From the NCBI RefSeq assembly GCF_027497355.1, contig NZ_CP114909.1, positions 3,615,001-3,679,000 of the forward strand: 64,000 bases of DNA, read 5' to 3'. The notes beneath the pieces were generated by a model. It was not told the DNA's origin, ran no database searches, and was given only the letters and a program-made list of their open reading frames with translations. The position numbers and the translations under genes are program-made. The DNA is from Micromonospora sp. WMMA1947 (GTDB lineage Bacteria > Actinomycetota > Actinomycetes > Mycobacteriales > Micromonosporaceae). Below, one piece after another: positions 26,085-34,899 of the stretch (positions are counted from its first letter, which is position 1; every line of letters starts with the position of its first letter).

Positions 26085-26414
26085 GTGGGGCTGTTCCGAC
26101 GACGCAAGCGGGCGGCCCCGGCGAGCCGCGACCGCGCCGCCGACCGTGCCGATCTGGACCATCTGGAGAACTTCGTCCGGACCCGGAAGGGCGTCGAGGC
26201 GTACATCGAGCCTCGTACGACAGTCACCGAGACCACGATCATGCTGATCGCCGACGACGGCGAGTGGACCCGGCGGCGCGTCGGCGGGCCGGACGAGGCT
26301 CGCCGCTGGGCGCACCGGATCGCCATTCCGATCTACGACGTGCGGCTGATGGGCTACCCGCAGCGCATGCGCGACTACAACGAGCGCCGCAAGCGCCGTC
26401 CCGAGCTGTACTGA
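26085..26414 (+). CDS. Conserved hypothetical protein, 109 residues
   Basis: A small basic protein starting VGLFRRRKRAAPASRDRAAD and continuing with a compact alpha/beta section (HLENFVRTRKGVEAYIEPRT, then ETTIMLIADDGEWTRRRVGG) and an Arg-rich end (YPQRMRDYNERRKRRPELY). It looks like a family conserved among actinobacteria beside lpdA; no function is known to me. GTG 26085 was chosen because GGGGGAGGAG lies 8 nt upstream; a GTG at 26076 is possible. A TACCCT near 26036 could be its -10. A palindromic repeat follows its stop. Confidence 0.75.
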   Translation: MGLFRRRKRAAPASRDRAADRADLDHLENFVRTRKGVEAYIEPRTTVTETTIMLIADDGEWTRRRVGGPDEARRWAHRIAIPIYDVRLMGYPQRMRDYNERRKRRPELY

Positions 26415-26429
26415 GGCTCTCGGGCGCAG

Positions 26430-26487
26430 GTGTTGAAAAGGGCCCCTTCTGCAACGCCAGGCGTTGAGAAGGGGCCCTTCCCTACAC
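26430..26487. repeat. 58-bp double-palindrome intergenic repeat, copy 1
   Basis: It contains AAAAGGGCCCCTTCT and GAAGGGGCCCTTC, two GGGCCC-centred palindromes about 30 bp apart, ending TACAC. It is the same length as 53128-53185 and matches it at about 48 of 58 positions. It lies between the convergent 26085-26414 gene and pepA, where it can also act as a two-way terminator. Confidence 0.8.
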
Positions 26488-26488
26488 G

Positions 26489-28057
26489 TCAGCCGTTGGT
26501 GGCGACGTCCTCGACCAGGTGCACGAGCGTACGCACCGGCACGCCGGTGCCGCCCTTGGTCCAGTAGCCGGTCGCCTCACCCGAGTGGTAGCCCGGGCCG
26601 GCGATGTCGATGTGCGCCCACGCCACGTCGTCGGTGACGAACTCGCGCAGGAACACCCCGCCCTGCAGCATGTGCCCGGCCCGGTCCATCCCGGCGTTGA
26701 CCTGGGAGATGTCCGCGACCTCGGACTCCATGCCCTTGCGCACGTCGTCCGGCAGCGGCATCGGCCAGGCCGGCTCGCCGGTCGCGTCACCGGCGACCCG
26801 CACCCGCTCGCACAGCTCCGGGGTGCCCATCACACCGGCGATCCGCTTGCCCAGCGCGATCACCTGGCCGCCGGTCAGCGTGGAGGTCTCGAACAGGTAG
26901 TCGGCGCCGTCCGCGCAGGCCCGCGCCATCGCGTCGGCCAGCACCATCCGGCCCTCGGCGTCGGTGTTGAGCACCTCCACCTTCTTGCCGTTGAACATGC
27001 TGATCACGTCGCCCGGCCGGTAGCTGGTGCCCGACGGCATGTTCTCCGCCATCGGCAGGTAGCCGGTGACGGTGACCGACGGCTTGAGCGCCGCGACCGC
27101 CAGCATGGCCGCGCCGACCGCCGCCGCGCCGGCCATGTCCGACTTCATCTCCCACATGCCCTGCGCCGGCTTGATCGAGATACCGCCGGTGTCGAACGTG
27201 ATGCCCTTGCCGACCAGCGCGACCCGCTTGCCGTTGCCGCCGCCGGAGGGCGTGTAGGTGATCTTCACCAGCCGCGGCGGGGCCTCGGAGCCCTGGCCGA
27301 CAGCGAGGATGCCGCCGTAGCCACCGGCCTTGAGCGCCGCCTCGTCCAGCACCTCGACCTCCAGCCCCGCCTCGCGGGCCGCGGCGGAGACGACGTCGGC
27401 GAACGCCGGGGGACGCAGCTCGTTCGGCGCGGTGTTCACCCAGTCCCGGCTGGTCCGCACCGCGCCGGCCACCGCCTGCGCCCGCGCCACCTCGGCCTGG
27501 GCGGTCGCGTCGGCCGCGTCCGGCACCGCCACCAGCACCTCGGCCACCGGCTCGCGCCGGGCCGGCTGCGGCTTGGTCTTGTAGCCGGCGAACCGGTAGC
27601 CGCCCAGCAGCGCGCCCTCGGCGACCGCGCGCAGCGCGGCCGGGGCGTCCGCGTCGTCGGGCAGCGGCAGGGCCAGGGCGACGCGCGAGGCGCCGGCCAG
27701 CGCCCGTACGGCGGCGCCGGCGGCCCGGCGCAGCGACTCCGGGGCCGGAGCGGCGCCCGAGGGCTCCGGGCCGAGGCCGACGGCCACGACCAGCGGGGCG
27801 GTCACGGTGCCCAGCGTGGCCAGCTTGATCACCTCGCCCGGGCCACCGGTCGCGCCGAGCAGGGCCAGCGTCGCGGTCAGCTTTCCGTCGAACGCGGCGG
27901 CGATGCTCTCCCCGCCGGTGGCCAGCAGCAGGGCGTGGGCGGGTGCGCCGTTGCCCGGCTCGGTGGTCTGGCTGTGCACGCCGATCACGATCGCGTCGAC
28001 GGCGAGTTCGGCGGGGTCGGTGTCGACCAGGCTGAGGGTGGTGCGGGGCGATGTCAC
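26489..28057 (-). CDS. pepA: Leucyl (cytosol) aminopeptidase
   Basis: 522 residues, peptidase family M17. The N-terminal half is the macro-like domain. The C-terminal metallopeptidase domain has [20 protein letters not shown] with the metal-binding Lys and Asp, [11 protein letters not shown], and the signature [14 protein letters not shown]. It removes N-terminal residues from peptides in the cytoplasm as a hexamer with two metal ions per subunit. The GTG start at 28057 follows GGAG with 8 nt spacing. Its stop codon abuts the 58-bp repeat. It is divergent from gcvT. Confidence 0.95.
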   Translation of the reverse strand: MTSPRTTLSLVDTDPAELAVDAIVIGVHSQTTEPGNGAPAHALLLATGGESIAAAFDGKLTATLALLGATGGPGEVIKLATLGTVTAPLVVAVGLGPEPSGAAPAPESLRRAAGAAVRALAGASRVALALPLPDDADAPAALRAVAEGALLGGYRFAGYKTKPQPARREPVAEVLVAVPDAADATAQAEVARAQAVAGAVRTSRDWVNTAPNELRPPAFADVVSAAAREAGLEVEVLDEAALKAGGYGGILAVGQGSEAPPRLVKITYTPSGGGNGKRVALVGKGITFDTGGISIKPAQGMWEMKSDMAGAAAVGAAMLAVAALKPSVTVTGYLPMAENMPSGTSYRPGDVISMFNGKKVEVLNTDAEGRMVLADAMARACADGADYLFETSTLTGGQVIALGKRIAGVMGTPELCERVRVAGDATGEPAWPMPLPDDVRKGMESEVADISQVNAGMDRAGHMLQGGVFLREFVTDDVAWAHIDIAGPGYHSGEATGYWTKGGTGVPVRTLVHLVEDVATNG

Positions 28058-28210
28058 GAAAGCTACTCCGGGCGGGCCGGGCCGGCCGCGTCGTCGCGTA
28101 CCGGCGATGAAGGTGTCTCCGGCGGCAACCTACCCGCCGGGAGGCGTGGCTGTCCCGCCGATGCGTGCCGACGGGATCCCGCCGATGCTAACCACAGCGG
28201 TCCGGGCCGG

Positions 28211-28216
28211 TAAGTT
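28211..28216 (+). promoter_or_regulatory. -10 element of gcvT (leaderless)
   Basis: TAAGTT is 7 nt before the ATG at 28224. Upstream, the 12-mer TCCCGCCGATGC occurs twice (28153-28164, 28177-28188), a possible regulator site. Confidence 0.45.
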
Positions 28217-28223
28217 GCCACCC

Positions 28224-29348
28224 ATGACCGAGGTGACCTCCGACGCCGCCGAGACCCGGCTGCGCCGCTCCCCGCTGCACGAGCGGCACACCGCGCTCGG
28301 CGCGAAGTTCGCCCCCTTCGGGGGCTGGCAGATGCCGCTCGAGTACGCCGGTGGCGGCGTGCTCAAGGAGCACACGGCCGTCCGCGAGGGCGTCGGCGTG
28401 TTCGACGTCTCGCACCTGGGCAAGATCCGGGTCACCGGGCCGGGCGCGGCGGACTTCGTCAACGCCTGCCTCACCAACGACCTCGGCCGGATCACCCCCG
28501 GCCAGGCGCAGTACACGCTCTGCTGCGACGACGCCACCGGCGGCGTGGTGGACGACATCATCGCCTACCTGCACGCCGACGACCACGTCTTCCTGGTGCC
28601 CAACGCGGCCAACACCGCCGAGGTGGCCCGCCGGCTGCGCGCCGCCGCGCCCGCGGGCGTCACCGTCACCGACGAGCACGAGGCGTACGCGGTGCTCGCC
28701 GTCCAGGGACCGCGCTCGGCGGACCTGCTGGGCGCGCTCGGGCTGCCCACCGGGCACGACTACATGAGCTTCTCCACCGCCACGCTCGACGGGGTGGAGC
28801 TGACGGTGTGCCGCACCGGCTACACCGGCGAGCTGGGCTACGAGCTGGTCGTGGCGTCCGAGCACGCGGTCGCCGTCTGGGACGCGCTGTTCGCGGCGGC
28901 CGACGACGTCCGCGCCTGCGGCCTGGCCGCCCGGGACACGCTGCGCACCGAGATGGGCTACCCGCTGCACGGGCGGGACCTGTCCCCGGAGATCACCCCG
29001 GTGCAGGGCCGCTCCGGCTGGGCCGTGGGCTGGGACAAGGCGGCTTTCTGGGGCCGCGACGCGCTGCGCGCCGAGAAGGCCGCCGGCCCGGCCCGTACGC
29101 TGCGCGGCCTCACCGCCGTCGACCGGGCCATCCCGCGCCCCGGCATGGCCGTCTACGCGGGCGACCGGCAGGTCGGCACCGTCACCAGCGGCACGTTCAG
29201 CCCGACGCTCAAGCAGGGCATCGCGCTGGCGCTTGTCGACACCGACCCGAAGCTGCCCGACGGGGACGAGCTGGAGGTGGACATTCGTGGCCGCCGCGCC
29301 CGGATGCGCCTGACCCGGCCGCCGTTCGTCAAGCCCTCGGTGCGCTGA
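28224..29348 (+). CDS. gcvT: Glycine cleavage system aminomethyltransferase (T protein)
   Basis: 374 residues. It transfers the methylene group from the aminomethyl-lipoyl H protein to tetrahydrofolate, releasing ammonia. Visible family parts are [35 protein letters not shown] with the catalytic Asp region, [33 protein letters not shown], and the C-terminal barrel with [20 protein letters not shown]. The H and P proteins are not in the window. There is no glycine riboswitch in the upstream region; a leaderless start is indicated. Confidence 0.96.
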   Translation: MTEVTSDAAETRLRRSPLHERHTALGAKFAPFGGWQMPLEYAGGGVLKEHTAVREGVGVFDVSHLGKIRVTGPGAADFVNACLTNDLGRITPGQAQYTLCCDDATGGVVDDIIAYLHADDHVFLVPNAANTAEVARRLRAAAPAGVTVTDEHEAYAVLAVQGPRSADLLGALGLPTGHDYMSFSTATLDGVELTVCRTGYTGELGYELVVASEHAVAVWDALFAAADDVRACGLAARDTLRTEMGYPLHGRDLSPEITPVQGRSGWAVGWDKAAFWGRDALRAEKAAGPARTLRGLTAVDRAIPRPGMAVYAGDRQVGTVTSGTFSPTLKQGIALALVDTDPKLPDGDELEVDIRGRRARMRLTRPPFVKPSVR

Positions 29349-29381
29349 GGCCGGAGGCGGGCCCGCCCTCGGTGCGCTGAG
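29333..29381. repeat. 17-bp direct repeat spanning the gcvT stop
   Basis: GCCCTCGGTGCGCTGAG occurs at 29333-29349 (including the gcvT stop) and again at 29365-29381. It looks like a local duplication of the gene end. Confidence 0.7.
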
Positions 29382-29390
29382 CCGCGCGGG

Positions 29391-30680
29391 TCAGTCCTCG
29401 CCGCGCTCCCCGGCGTCGAGGACGGCCTGCGTCCAGCCGCCCTCCAGCACGCCGGTGCCGTCCAGCACGGCCCAGTCGACGACGTCGGTCGCCTCCACCA
29501 CCACCGGGGAGCCGATCCGCACGCTCGGGTCGGTGTTGGCGTCGCTGGCGCTGGCACCGACGATCCGTTCCGGGGTGTCCCACGAGGTCACCCCGGCCCA
29601 GACGTACTCGGGGCCGTCGTCGCCGGGCAGGCCGTACTTGACCACGAGCTGGCTCTCCTCGGGCAGTCGCCCGGCCAGGAAGCGGGCCCGGATGTCGCCG
29701 AGCGCCTCCCGGGCGGTCTCCACCGCCCGGCTCATCGCGTCACCGGTGCGGGTGTAGCGCACGTCCGGCTGGATGCCGTTGAACAGCGTCGCGCAGGCGG
29801 CGGCGAAGTAGCGGCCGGGCGGACCCGGGTGCCCCGGCGGCGGGTTGAGGCTCAGGAACGAGTCGGCGTCCGGGTCGGTGGCCGGGTCCAGCTCCAGCCG
29901 CAGCAGCACCGGCGCGGTGGCGCCGTGCTGCTCCGGATTGCCGTACGCCACGGCGATGTCGTGCCCGGTCACCGTGGCCAGCACGGGAAGCTGCACGAAC
30001 GCCGGCACCTCCTCGCCGGACAGCCCGTCGGTCCAGTCCCGCAGCAGCCGCCGGGCCGCGCCGGTCATCACCGCGCCCCACGCCCGGGTCAGGTGGTCCG
30101 GCACGCCCTGCGCCTGCAACTCCAGCAGCCCGAACCGGCGCAGCCCCTTCGTGGTGAACCACAGCCCGTCGGAGTCCGAGGAGTAGGGCACCAGCACCCA
30201 GTCGACGAGCCGGATCCGGCCCTGCTCGTCCGGCAGCGAGCGCAGCGCCGCCGCCGGGTCGAGGAACTGGAGCCCGAAGACGTCCACCACGTCCCCGTCC
30301 ACCGTCTCGGCGACCGCCGCGGCCACCGCGCGGGCGGCCCACTCGTGCGCCGGCGGCCAGCCCGGCCGGTACTCGGCCTGCACCACCACCAGGTGGGTGG
30401 CGGCGGCCAGCCGGGCCAGCTGCTCCTCGGTCGCGCCGAACGCGGTGAGAAGGTCCGGCGGCAGCTCGGGGAACTCGTCGACGGTACGGGTGTCGACTGT
30501 CATCAGCGGGCTGTCGAGCATCTGCCGGGCCAGCCCGTACACCGGTTCGGCGAGCCGGCCGGCCAGCCCTTCCACGGCCGTCTTCGGGCTCACCTTGGGC
30601 AGCCCGGTGATCGGCACCAGATAGGTCGCGTCGAGCGACTCGGGCACCGGTACCGGCAGGAAGTCGTCCGTGATGAGCAT
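29391..30680 (-). CDS. Conserved hypothetical protein with C-terminal DUF2314-like domain
   Basis: 429 residues, soluble. The last 110 residues (EALGDIRARFLAGRLPEESQ, LVVKYGLPGDDGPEYVWAGV, then SPVVVEATDVVDWAVLDGTG) match the DUF2314 pattern of an EYVW-type strand and a DW motif before a Gly-rich end. The N-terminal 300 residues form an uncharacterised domain of mixed alpha/beta character with LMTVDTRTVDEFPELP and THLVVVQAEYRPGWPPAHEW. Function is unknown. The ATG at 30680 is preceded by a GAGGGGG ribosome-binding site. It sits between gcvT (convergent) and the cobalamin genes. Confidence 0.75.
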   Translation of the reverse strand: MLITDDFLPVPVPESLDATYLVPITGLPKVSPKTAVEGLAGRLAEPVYGLARQMLDSPLMTVDTRTVDEFPELPPDLLTAFGATEEQLARLAAATHLVVVQAEYRPGWPPAHEWAARAVAAAVAETVDGDVVDVFGLQFLDPAAALRSLPDEQGRIRLVDWVLVPYSSDSDGLWFTTKGLRRFGLLELQAQGVPDHLTRAWGAVMTGAARRLLRDWTDGLSGEEVPAFVQLPVLATVTGHDIAVAYGNPEQHGATAPVLLRLELDPATDPDADSFLSLNPPPGHPGPPGRYFAAACATLFNGIQPDVRYTRTGDAMSRAVETAREALGDIRARFLAGRLPEESQLVVKYGLPGDDGPEYVWAGVTSWDTPERIVGASASDANTDPSVRIGSPVVVEATDVVDWAVLDGTGVLEGGWTQAVLDAGERGED

Positions 30681-30743
30681 GCCGTCCCCCTCGACCGCGC
30701 CGGTGCACTCGCCCCGAACGCTACCCGCCCGGACCGGTGACGC

Positions 30744-31517
30744 TCAGCCGGTCAGCACCAGTCCCAGGTAGGACAGCGTGGTGACGATCTCCACGAGCGC
30801 TCCGAGCACGTCGCCGGTGATGCCGCCGAAGCGGCGTACCAGGTGCCGCAGCAGCCCGGCCCCGACGGCGAGCGCGGCGAGGACGGCGAGCGGCCCCTGC
30901 CACGGGCGGTCCGGCACCGCGGGCACCGCCGCCAGCGCGACGGCGACCGCGCCGAGCGCCGGCGCGCCCCACCCGACCGTGCCGGCGACGAGCGCGCCCA
31001 GGCCCTCCGGCCGGGCCGCCGGCACGCCGCGCCGGCAGGCCAGGCCGACGGCGAGCCGCCCGGCCGCGGTGGCCGCGACCACCGCGGCGAACGCGGCGAG
31101 GGCGTCCCGGCCGGCCAGCTCCGCGAGCACCGCGCTCTGGAGCAGGAGTACGACCACCAGCGCGACCACCCCGAACGGGCCGACGTCCGGCTGCTTCATG
31201 ATCTCCAGCGCGGCCGGACCGCGCCGGTACGAGCCCAGCGCGTCGACGGTGTCGGCCAGCCCGTCCAGGTGCAGGCCCCGGGTGAGCAGCGCGCCCAGGC
31301 CCACGGTGACCACGGCGGCGACGAACGGTGGCGCGAGCGCGCCGGTGAGCAGCAGCACCCCGCCGAGTACGGCGCCGAGCAGCGCGCCGACCAGCGGGGC
31401 GAGCGCCATCGCGGTGCCGGCGGCGGCCCGGTCGACGCGTCCGGCGCGTACCGGGGCGGTGGTGAACGTGGTGAGCGCCAGCCGGATGCCGTCGGCGAGC
31501 CGCGCCTCAGTCGGCAC
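30744..31517 (-). CDS. cobS: Adenosylcobinamide-GDP ribazoletransferase (cobalamin synthase)
   Basis: A 257-residue integral membrane enzyme joining adenosylcobinamide-GDP and alpha-ribazole (or its phosphate), the last stage of cobalamin assembly. Family motifs are RGLHLDGLADTVDALGSYRR with the metal-binding Asp residues, IMKQPDVGPFGVVALVVVLL, and five to six further membrane segments. The GTG start overlaps the end of the cobU-cobT gene by 11 nt, so translation is coupled and both act in the same nucleotide-loop pathway. Confidence 0.94.
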   Translation of the reverse strand: MPTEARLADGIRLALTTFTTAPVRAGRVDRAAAGTAMALAPLVGALLGAVLGGVLLLTGALAPPFVAAVVTVGLGALLTRGLHLDGLADTVDALGSYRRGPAALEIMKQPDVGPFGVVALVVVLLLQSAVLAELAGRDALAAFAAVVAATAAGRLAVGLACRRGVPAARPEGLGALVAGTVGWGAPALGAVAVALAAVPAVPDRPWQGPLAVLAALAVGAGLLRHLVRRFGGITGDVLGALVEIVTTLSYLGLVLTG

Positions 31518-33423
31518 GTCGGCCGGGGGAGACCGGCTCGTCGGACCCGATCGTCGTCGGTCCCGGCCCGGCCGGCTCCGGCTCGGCGAAGTCCGGCTCG
31601 TCGTCGGTCCGGCCGGCGTCGCTGCCCTCGTCGCCGGTGTCGCGGTCGTCGTCGGGGCCGCCCAGCGACGGGTGCACCGGGAGCGTCGCGGCGAGCGTCA
31701 GCGCGGAGCGCAGCAGTGGCAGCGCGGCCAGCGCGGTCGCCCCCTCGCCCAGGTCGAGCCGCAGGTCCACCAGCGGGGCCAGGCCGAGCACGTCGGCGGC
31801 GAGCCGTACACCCGGACGGCCGCCGTGGTCGGGCAGCAGGCACCAGTGCCGGGCCTGCCCGGCCAGGTCGCGGCTGACCATGGCGGCGGCGGTGCCGACC
31901 GGCCCGTCCAGCAGCACCGGCAGCTTGCGGGCGGTCGCGCCCAGCAGCACGCCGGTGGCCAGCGCGATGTCGCCGCCGCCCAGCTCGGCCAGCACGTCCT
32001 TGGCCTCCCGGGCGGAGCGCCGGGTGCGGTGCAGCGCGTCCCGCACCGCCGCGCAGCGGACCATCCAGGCCGCGTCGTCGATCTCGCCCTGCTCGGTGAC
32101 CACCCGGCCGAGCACCGTCGGCGGTTCCGCGCCGGCGGTGGCCGCGAGCACGGCTGCGGCGGCGGCCTCGGCGCCGGCCCCGCACGCGGCGAGCACCAGC
32201 AGCTGTACGCCCGCGTCGGCGGCCTGCTCGGCGAGCCGCCAGCCGTAGCGCAGCGCCGCCTCGACCTCGTCGGCGGGCAGGGCCGGACGCTCCTCCATCG
32301 GCGCCGAGACGGGCGCCTCGACGATCTGCAGGCCGGCGCGGTTCTCGGCGGCGAGCCGGGCCAGCGCGCCCCGGCCGGCGCGAGCCTGCCGGGCGCGTCG
32401 GGCCGACTCACCGGCCGGTGCGCCCGCCGAAGCGCCGCCCTCGTGGTCGCCCTGGATCAGCAGGACGCGCACCGAGTCCCACGGACGCGGCGTCGAGGTG
32501 CCCTGGGTGGCGGCGGCGAAGCCGACCACCTGTTCCAGCACGCCGAGACCGGCGCCGGGGATGTCGAGGGTGGCGAGCCGGTCGACCGCCTGCGGCCCGG
32601 TGTAGTCGTCGGGCATCGGCAGTTCCATGCCCGGCTGGATCACCAGCCCGGTGGCGATCATCGGCAGCGCCATGGTGGGTGCGGCCCAGTCGCCCGTACC
32701 GGGCTCGTCGGACGTGGCCGGGGCGGGCACCGGGGCGGCGGCCGGGGTGAGCACCTCGGGCAGCGTCACGTCGCCGGCGCCGAGGTCGGCCGGCACGGTC
32801 CGGGGTGCCGCGGCGCGGCCGGGCTCGGCCTCGGGCGACGTGGCGGCGGGCGGCACGGCGTGCGCGGGGGCCGGAGCGGCCGGCTTGAGCCACGCGGCCT
32901 GGCCGGCGACCACCAGCGCGACCGCGTCGCAGGCGTCGGCGACCGCGCGGTTGGCGGCGCCGAGCGCGTCGGTGAACGCCCGGCCGAGCGGCGTGGTGGG
33001 CACCAGCGACAGGCCTACCTCGGGGCTGACCAGCACCAGGCGGGCGGTGCTGGAGCGCACCGCCGCGGCCAGCTCGGCGATCGTGGCGGTGTCGTCGGCC
33101 GGCTGGTGGGCCGGGTCGAGCAGCACCGTCACCCAGCCGCCCAGGTCGTCCACGAGCAGCGTCTCGTTCGGCCCGGCGGCGGCGATCACCTCGACCAGCC
33201 GGCCCGGGTTCGCGGTCGTCTCCTCGGTGGTCCAGCTCCCCGGCCGGCGGGCGCGGTGCGTCGCGAGGCGGGTCGCCCACTCGGTGTCCTCGGGATCCCC
33301 GGCCGGGGCGGTCGCCACGTACCGGACCGTGGGCGCGTCGGCGACCAGTGACTCGGCGAACTCGGACTTGCCGGAGCGGATACCGCCGAGCACCAGAAGG
33401 GTGTGCCACCCGTCAACGGACAT
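31507..33423 (-). CDS. cobUT: CobU-CobT fusion: cobinamide kinase/guanylyltransferase plus DMB phosphoribosyltransferase-like domain
   Basis: 638 residues. The N-terminal CobU part (about 8-190) has the P-loop LGGIRSGKSEFAE (Lys19), the His of ATHRARRPGSW and LLVDDLGGWVTVLL; it phosphorylates and then GMP-activates adenosylcobinamide. A 90-residue Ala/Pro linker follows. The CobT part (about 275-600) has LLIQGDHEGG, ELGGGDIALATGVLLGATAR, VLLDGPVGTAAAMV and LDLGEGATALAALPLLRSAL with the expected catalytic Glu. The usual phosphate-binding GIGNTT motif is replaced by CGAGAEA, so base activation may be altered. The acidic C-terminal tail overlaps cobS. ATG 33423 lies 7 nt after a -10-like hexamer. 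Confidence 0.88.
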   Translation of the reverse strand: MSVDGWHTLLVLGGIRSGKSEFAESLVADAPTVRYVATAPAGDPEDTEWATRLATHRARRPGSWTTEETTANPGRLVEVIAAAGPNETLLVDDLGGWVTVLLDPAHQPADDTATIAELAAAVRSSTARLVLVSPEVGLSLVPTTPLGRAFTDALGAANRAVADACDAVALVVAGQAAWLKPAAPAPAHAVPPAATSPEAEPGRAAAPRTVPADLGAGDVTLPEVLTPAAAPVPAPATSDEPGTGDWAAPTMALPMIATGLVIQPGMELPMPDDYTGPQAVDRLATLDIPGAGLGVLEQVVGFAAATQGTSTPRPWDSVRVLLIQGDHEGGASAGAPAGESARRARQARAGRGALARLAAENRAGLQIVEAPVSAPMEERPALPADEVEAALRYGWRLAEQAADAGVQLLVLAACGAGAEAAAAAVLAATAGAEPPTVLGRVVTEQGEIDDAAWMVRCAAVRDALHRTRRSAREAKDVLAELGGGDIALATGVLLGATARKLPVLLDGPVGTAAAMVSRDLAGQARHWCLLPDHGGRPGVRLAADVLGLAPLVDLRLDLGEGATALAALPLLRSALTLAATLPVHPSLGGPDDDRDTGDEGSDAGRTDDEPDFAEPEPAGPGPTTIGSDEPVSPGRRAD

Positions 33424-33430
33424 GCCCCGT

Positions 33431-33436
33431 ACCTTA
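33431..33436 (-). promoter_or_regulatory. -10 element of cobUT-cobS (leaderless)
   Basis: Minus-strand TAAGGT is 7 nt from the ATG at 33423. Only 47 nt separate this start from the stop of the next gene upstream, leaving no room for a cobalamin riboswitch in the gap. Confidence 0.5.
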
Positions 33437-33471
33437 GATGCCGCCGCCCGGGCGGGGCAGTCAGAGGTGGC

Positions 33472-33681
33472 TCATCGCGGTCGGCGCTCGGGGGCCTCGA
33501 AGCGATAGTCGTTGGGATTCACGTCAACCGGCTTCGGATCCTCCTGCCAGGCTCCCTCGCCGGGGCGGGCGAGGAGCGCGTCGAGCAGCTCCTCCCGGTC
33601 CATCTCGTGGGCCGCCTCGATGCCGCCGCGTACCGCCATCGCCCGCACCTCCTCGGTGTCCATCTCCCGCAACGGCCGCAT
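33472..33681 (-). CDS. Small Rho_N/SAP-like protein, 69 residues
   Basis: MRPLREMDTEEVRAMAVRGG and IEAAHEMDREELLDALLARP resemble the Rho N-terminal/SAP-like helix-extended-loop-helix motif, a nucleic-acid-binding fold also found in small stand-alone proteins. The C-terminus (DPKPVDVNPNDYRFEAPERR) is probably unstructured. The ATG at 33681 has GGGAGG 5 nt upstream. Function is not known. Confidence 0.7.
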   Translation of the reverse strand: MRPLREMDTEEVRAMAVRGGIEAAHEMDREELLDALLARPGEGAWQEDPKPVDVNPNDYRFEAPERRPR

Positions 33682-33800
33682 GGTGTCCTCCCTCGCTGAC
33701 GACGTCCGGCGTGGATACCCCGTTGGTGACGGCCGAACCTTGCGGGCACCCGCGCGTCGGCCCGCGCCGGTCGAGGGGTGAAGCGTCGTGGGCGGGCGAC

Positions 33801-33806
33801 TAGGCT
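33801..33806 (+). promoter_or_regulatory. -10 element for the 33857 gene pair
   Basis: TAGGCT lies about 50 nt upstream of the ATG at 33857, giving a leader of roughly 43 nt that contains a GAGGGGAG ribosome-binding site. Confidence 0.35.
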
Positions 33807-33856
33807 TGCGGAGGTTTGGCGTCCTGCGGGACGACGGCGGCGAGGGGAGACGCAGC

Positions 33857-34057
33857 ATGGCGTGGAGCTGGCGGTACGAGGGCACGAACGGCGACGTGGT
33901 GGACGGACCCGTCGAATCGTTCACGAGCCAGGCGGACGCCGAGTCGTGGATCGGCCAGACCTGGCGGGAGCTCGCGGCATCCGGCGTCACCACAGTCGTG
34001 CTGGTCGAGGACGACCGGGTGGACTACCGGATGAGCCTGCAACCCCCGGCCGAATGA
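33857..34057 (+). CDS. Small conserved hypothetical protein, 66 residues
   Basis: The sequence MAWSWRYEGTNGDVVDGPVE with FTSQADAESWIGQTWRELAA and TTVVLVEDDRVDYRMSL is a compact acidic alpha/beta protein that I associate with small actinobacterial proteins of unknown function. GAGGGGAG precedes the ATG. Its TGA overlaps the ATG of the M50 protease gene by an ATGA junction, so the two are translationally coupled. Confidence 0.75.
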   Translation: MAWSWRYEGTNGDVVDGPVESFTSQADAESWIGQTWRELAASGVTTVVLVEDDRVDYRMSLQPPAE

Positions 34058-34848
34058 CCGGCTACGACCGCCCGGGCGAGCCGCTGATCCTCGGCGTGCC
34101 CCGGGCGGCGTTCCGGCCGAGCCCGATCTTCCTGGCCCTGGTCGCGCTGTTCGTCGCGTCCGGGGTGATGACCTGGAACCGGTACGGCAACGTCGGCTTC
34201 GACGTGTTCCTCTTCGTCGTGTCCGGCTGGCTGGTCTCGCTGTGCCTGCACGAGTACGCGCACGCCGTGGTCGCGTACCGCTCCGGTGACCGGGACATCG
34301 CGCACCGGGGCTACCTCACGCTCAACCCCCTGAAATACACCAGCCCGCTGCTGTCGATCGTGCTGCCGGTGGTCGTGGTGCTGCTCGGCGGCATCGGCCT
34401 GCCCGGCGGGGCGGTCTGGGTGGACCGGCACGCCATCCCCGGCCGGCTGCGGCACACGCTCGTCAGCCTGGCCGGGCCGGCCACCAACGTGCTGTTCACG
34501 CTGGTGCTGGTGGCGGCGGTGGCGTGGGGGCCGGAACTGGGCGGGCCGCTGGAGTTCTGGGCCGGCGTCGGGCTGCTCGCGTTCCTCCAGCTCACCGCCA
34601 GCGTGCTCAACCTGCTGCCGGTGCCCGGCCTGGACGGCGGCAACATGCTCCAGCCCTGGCTCAGCCCCGCCTACCGGCGGATGTACGACCTGTTCGCCCC
34701 GTACGGGTTCATCCTGCTCTTCGCGCTGCTGTGGAGCCCGCAGATCAACCGGGCGTTCTTCGGCGCGGTCTTCGCCGTCGGCGACGCGCTCGGCCTGCCG
34801 CGCGAGCTGTACCAGATCGGCTACGCCCTGATCCGCTTCTGGGAGTAG
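34054..34848 (+). CDS. Site-2 protease (M50) family membrane metalloprotease
   Basis: 264 residues with six or so membrane segments. The zinc site HEYAHAVVAYRSGD (about 66-79) carries the HExxH motif, and the second metal ligand is in NLLPVPGLDGGNML (about 189-202, Asp of LDGG). The family includes intramembrane proteases that cut membrane-bound anti-sigma factors and other substrates; members without PDZ domains such as this one have no assigned target. The start overlaps the preceding small gene. Confidence 0.9.
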   Translation: MTGYDRPGEPLILGVPRAAFRPSPIFLALVALFVASGVMTWNRYGNVGFDVFLFVVSGWLVSLCLHEYAHAVVAYRSGDRDIAHRGYLTLNPLKYTSPLLSIVLPVVVVLLGGIGLPGGAVWVDRHAIPGRLRHTLVSLAGPATNVLFTLVLVAAVAWGPELGGPLEFWAGVGLLAFLQLTASVLNLLPVPGLDGGNMLQPWLSPAYRRMYDLFAPYGFILLFALLWSPQINRAFFGAVFAVGDALGLPRELYQIGYALIRFWE

Positions 34849-34856
34849 CCGGCCGG

Positions 34857-34892
34857 TCGTCCCCGGGCCGGTGCGACCCGGCCCGGGAACGA
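34857..34892. terminator. Bidirectional hairpin terminator
   Basis: A 15-bp stem with one mismatch pairs TCGTCCCCGGGCCGG (34857-34871) with CCGGCCCGGGAACGA (34878-34892). It lies between the convergent M50 protease and aldo/keto reductase genes. Confidence 0.75.
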
Positions 34893-34899
34893 CGCGACG

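Noticed and set aside
28058..28223. Glycine riboswitch before gcvT
   Set aside because: No glycine aptamer core could be recognised, and a -10 element 7 nt before the ATG points to a leaderless transcript.
33424..33471. Cobalamin riboswitch before cobUT-cobS
   Set aside because: The gap is only 47 nt and a -10 lies 7 nt from the start; there is no space for a B12 aptamer in it.
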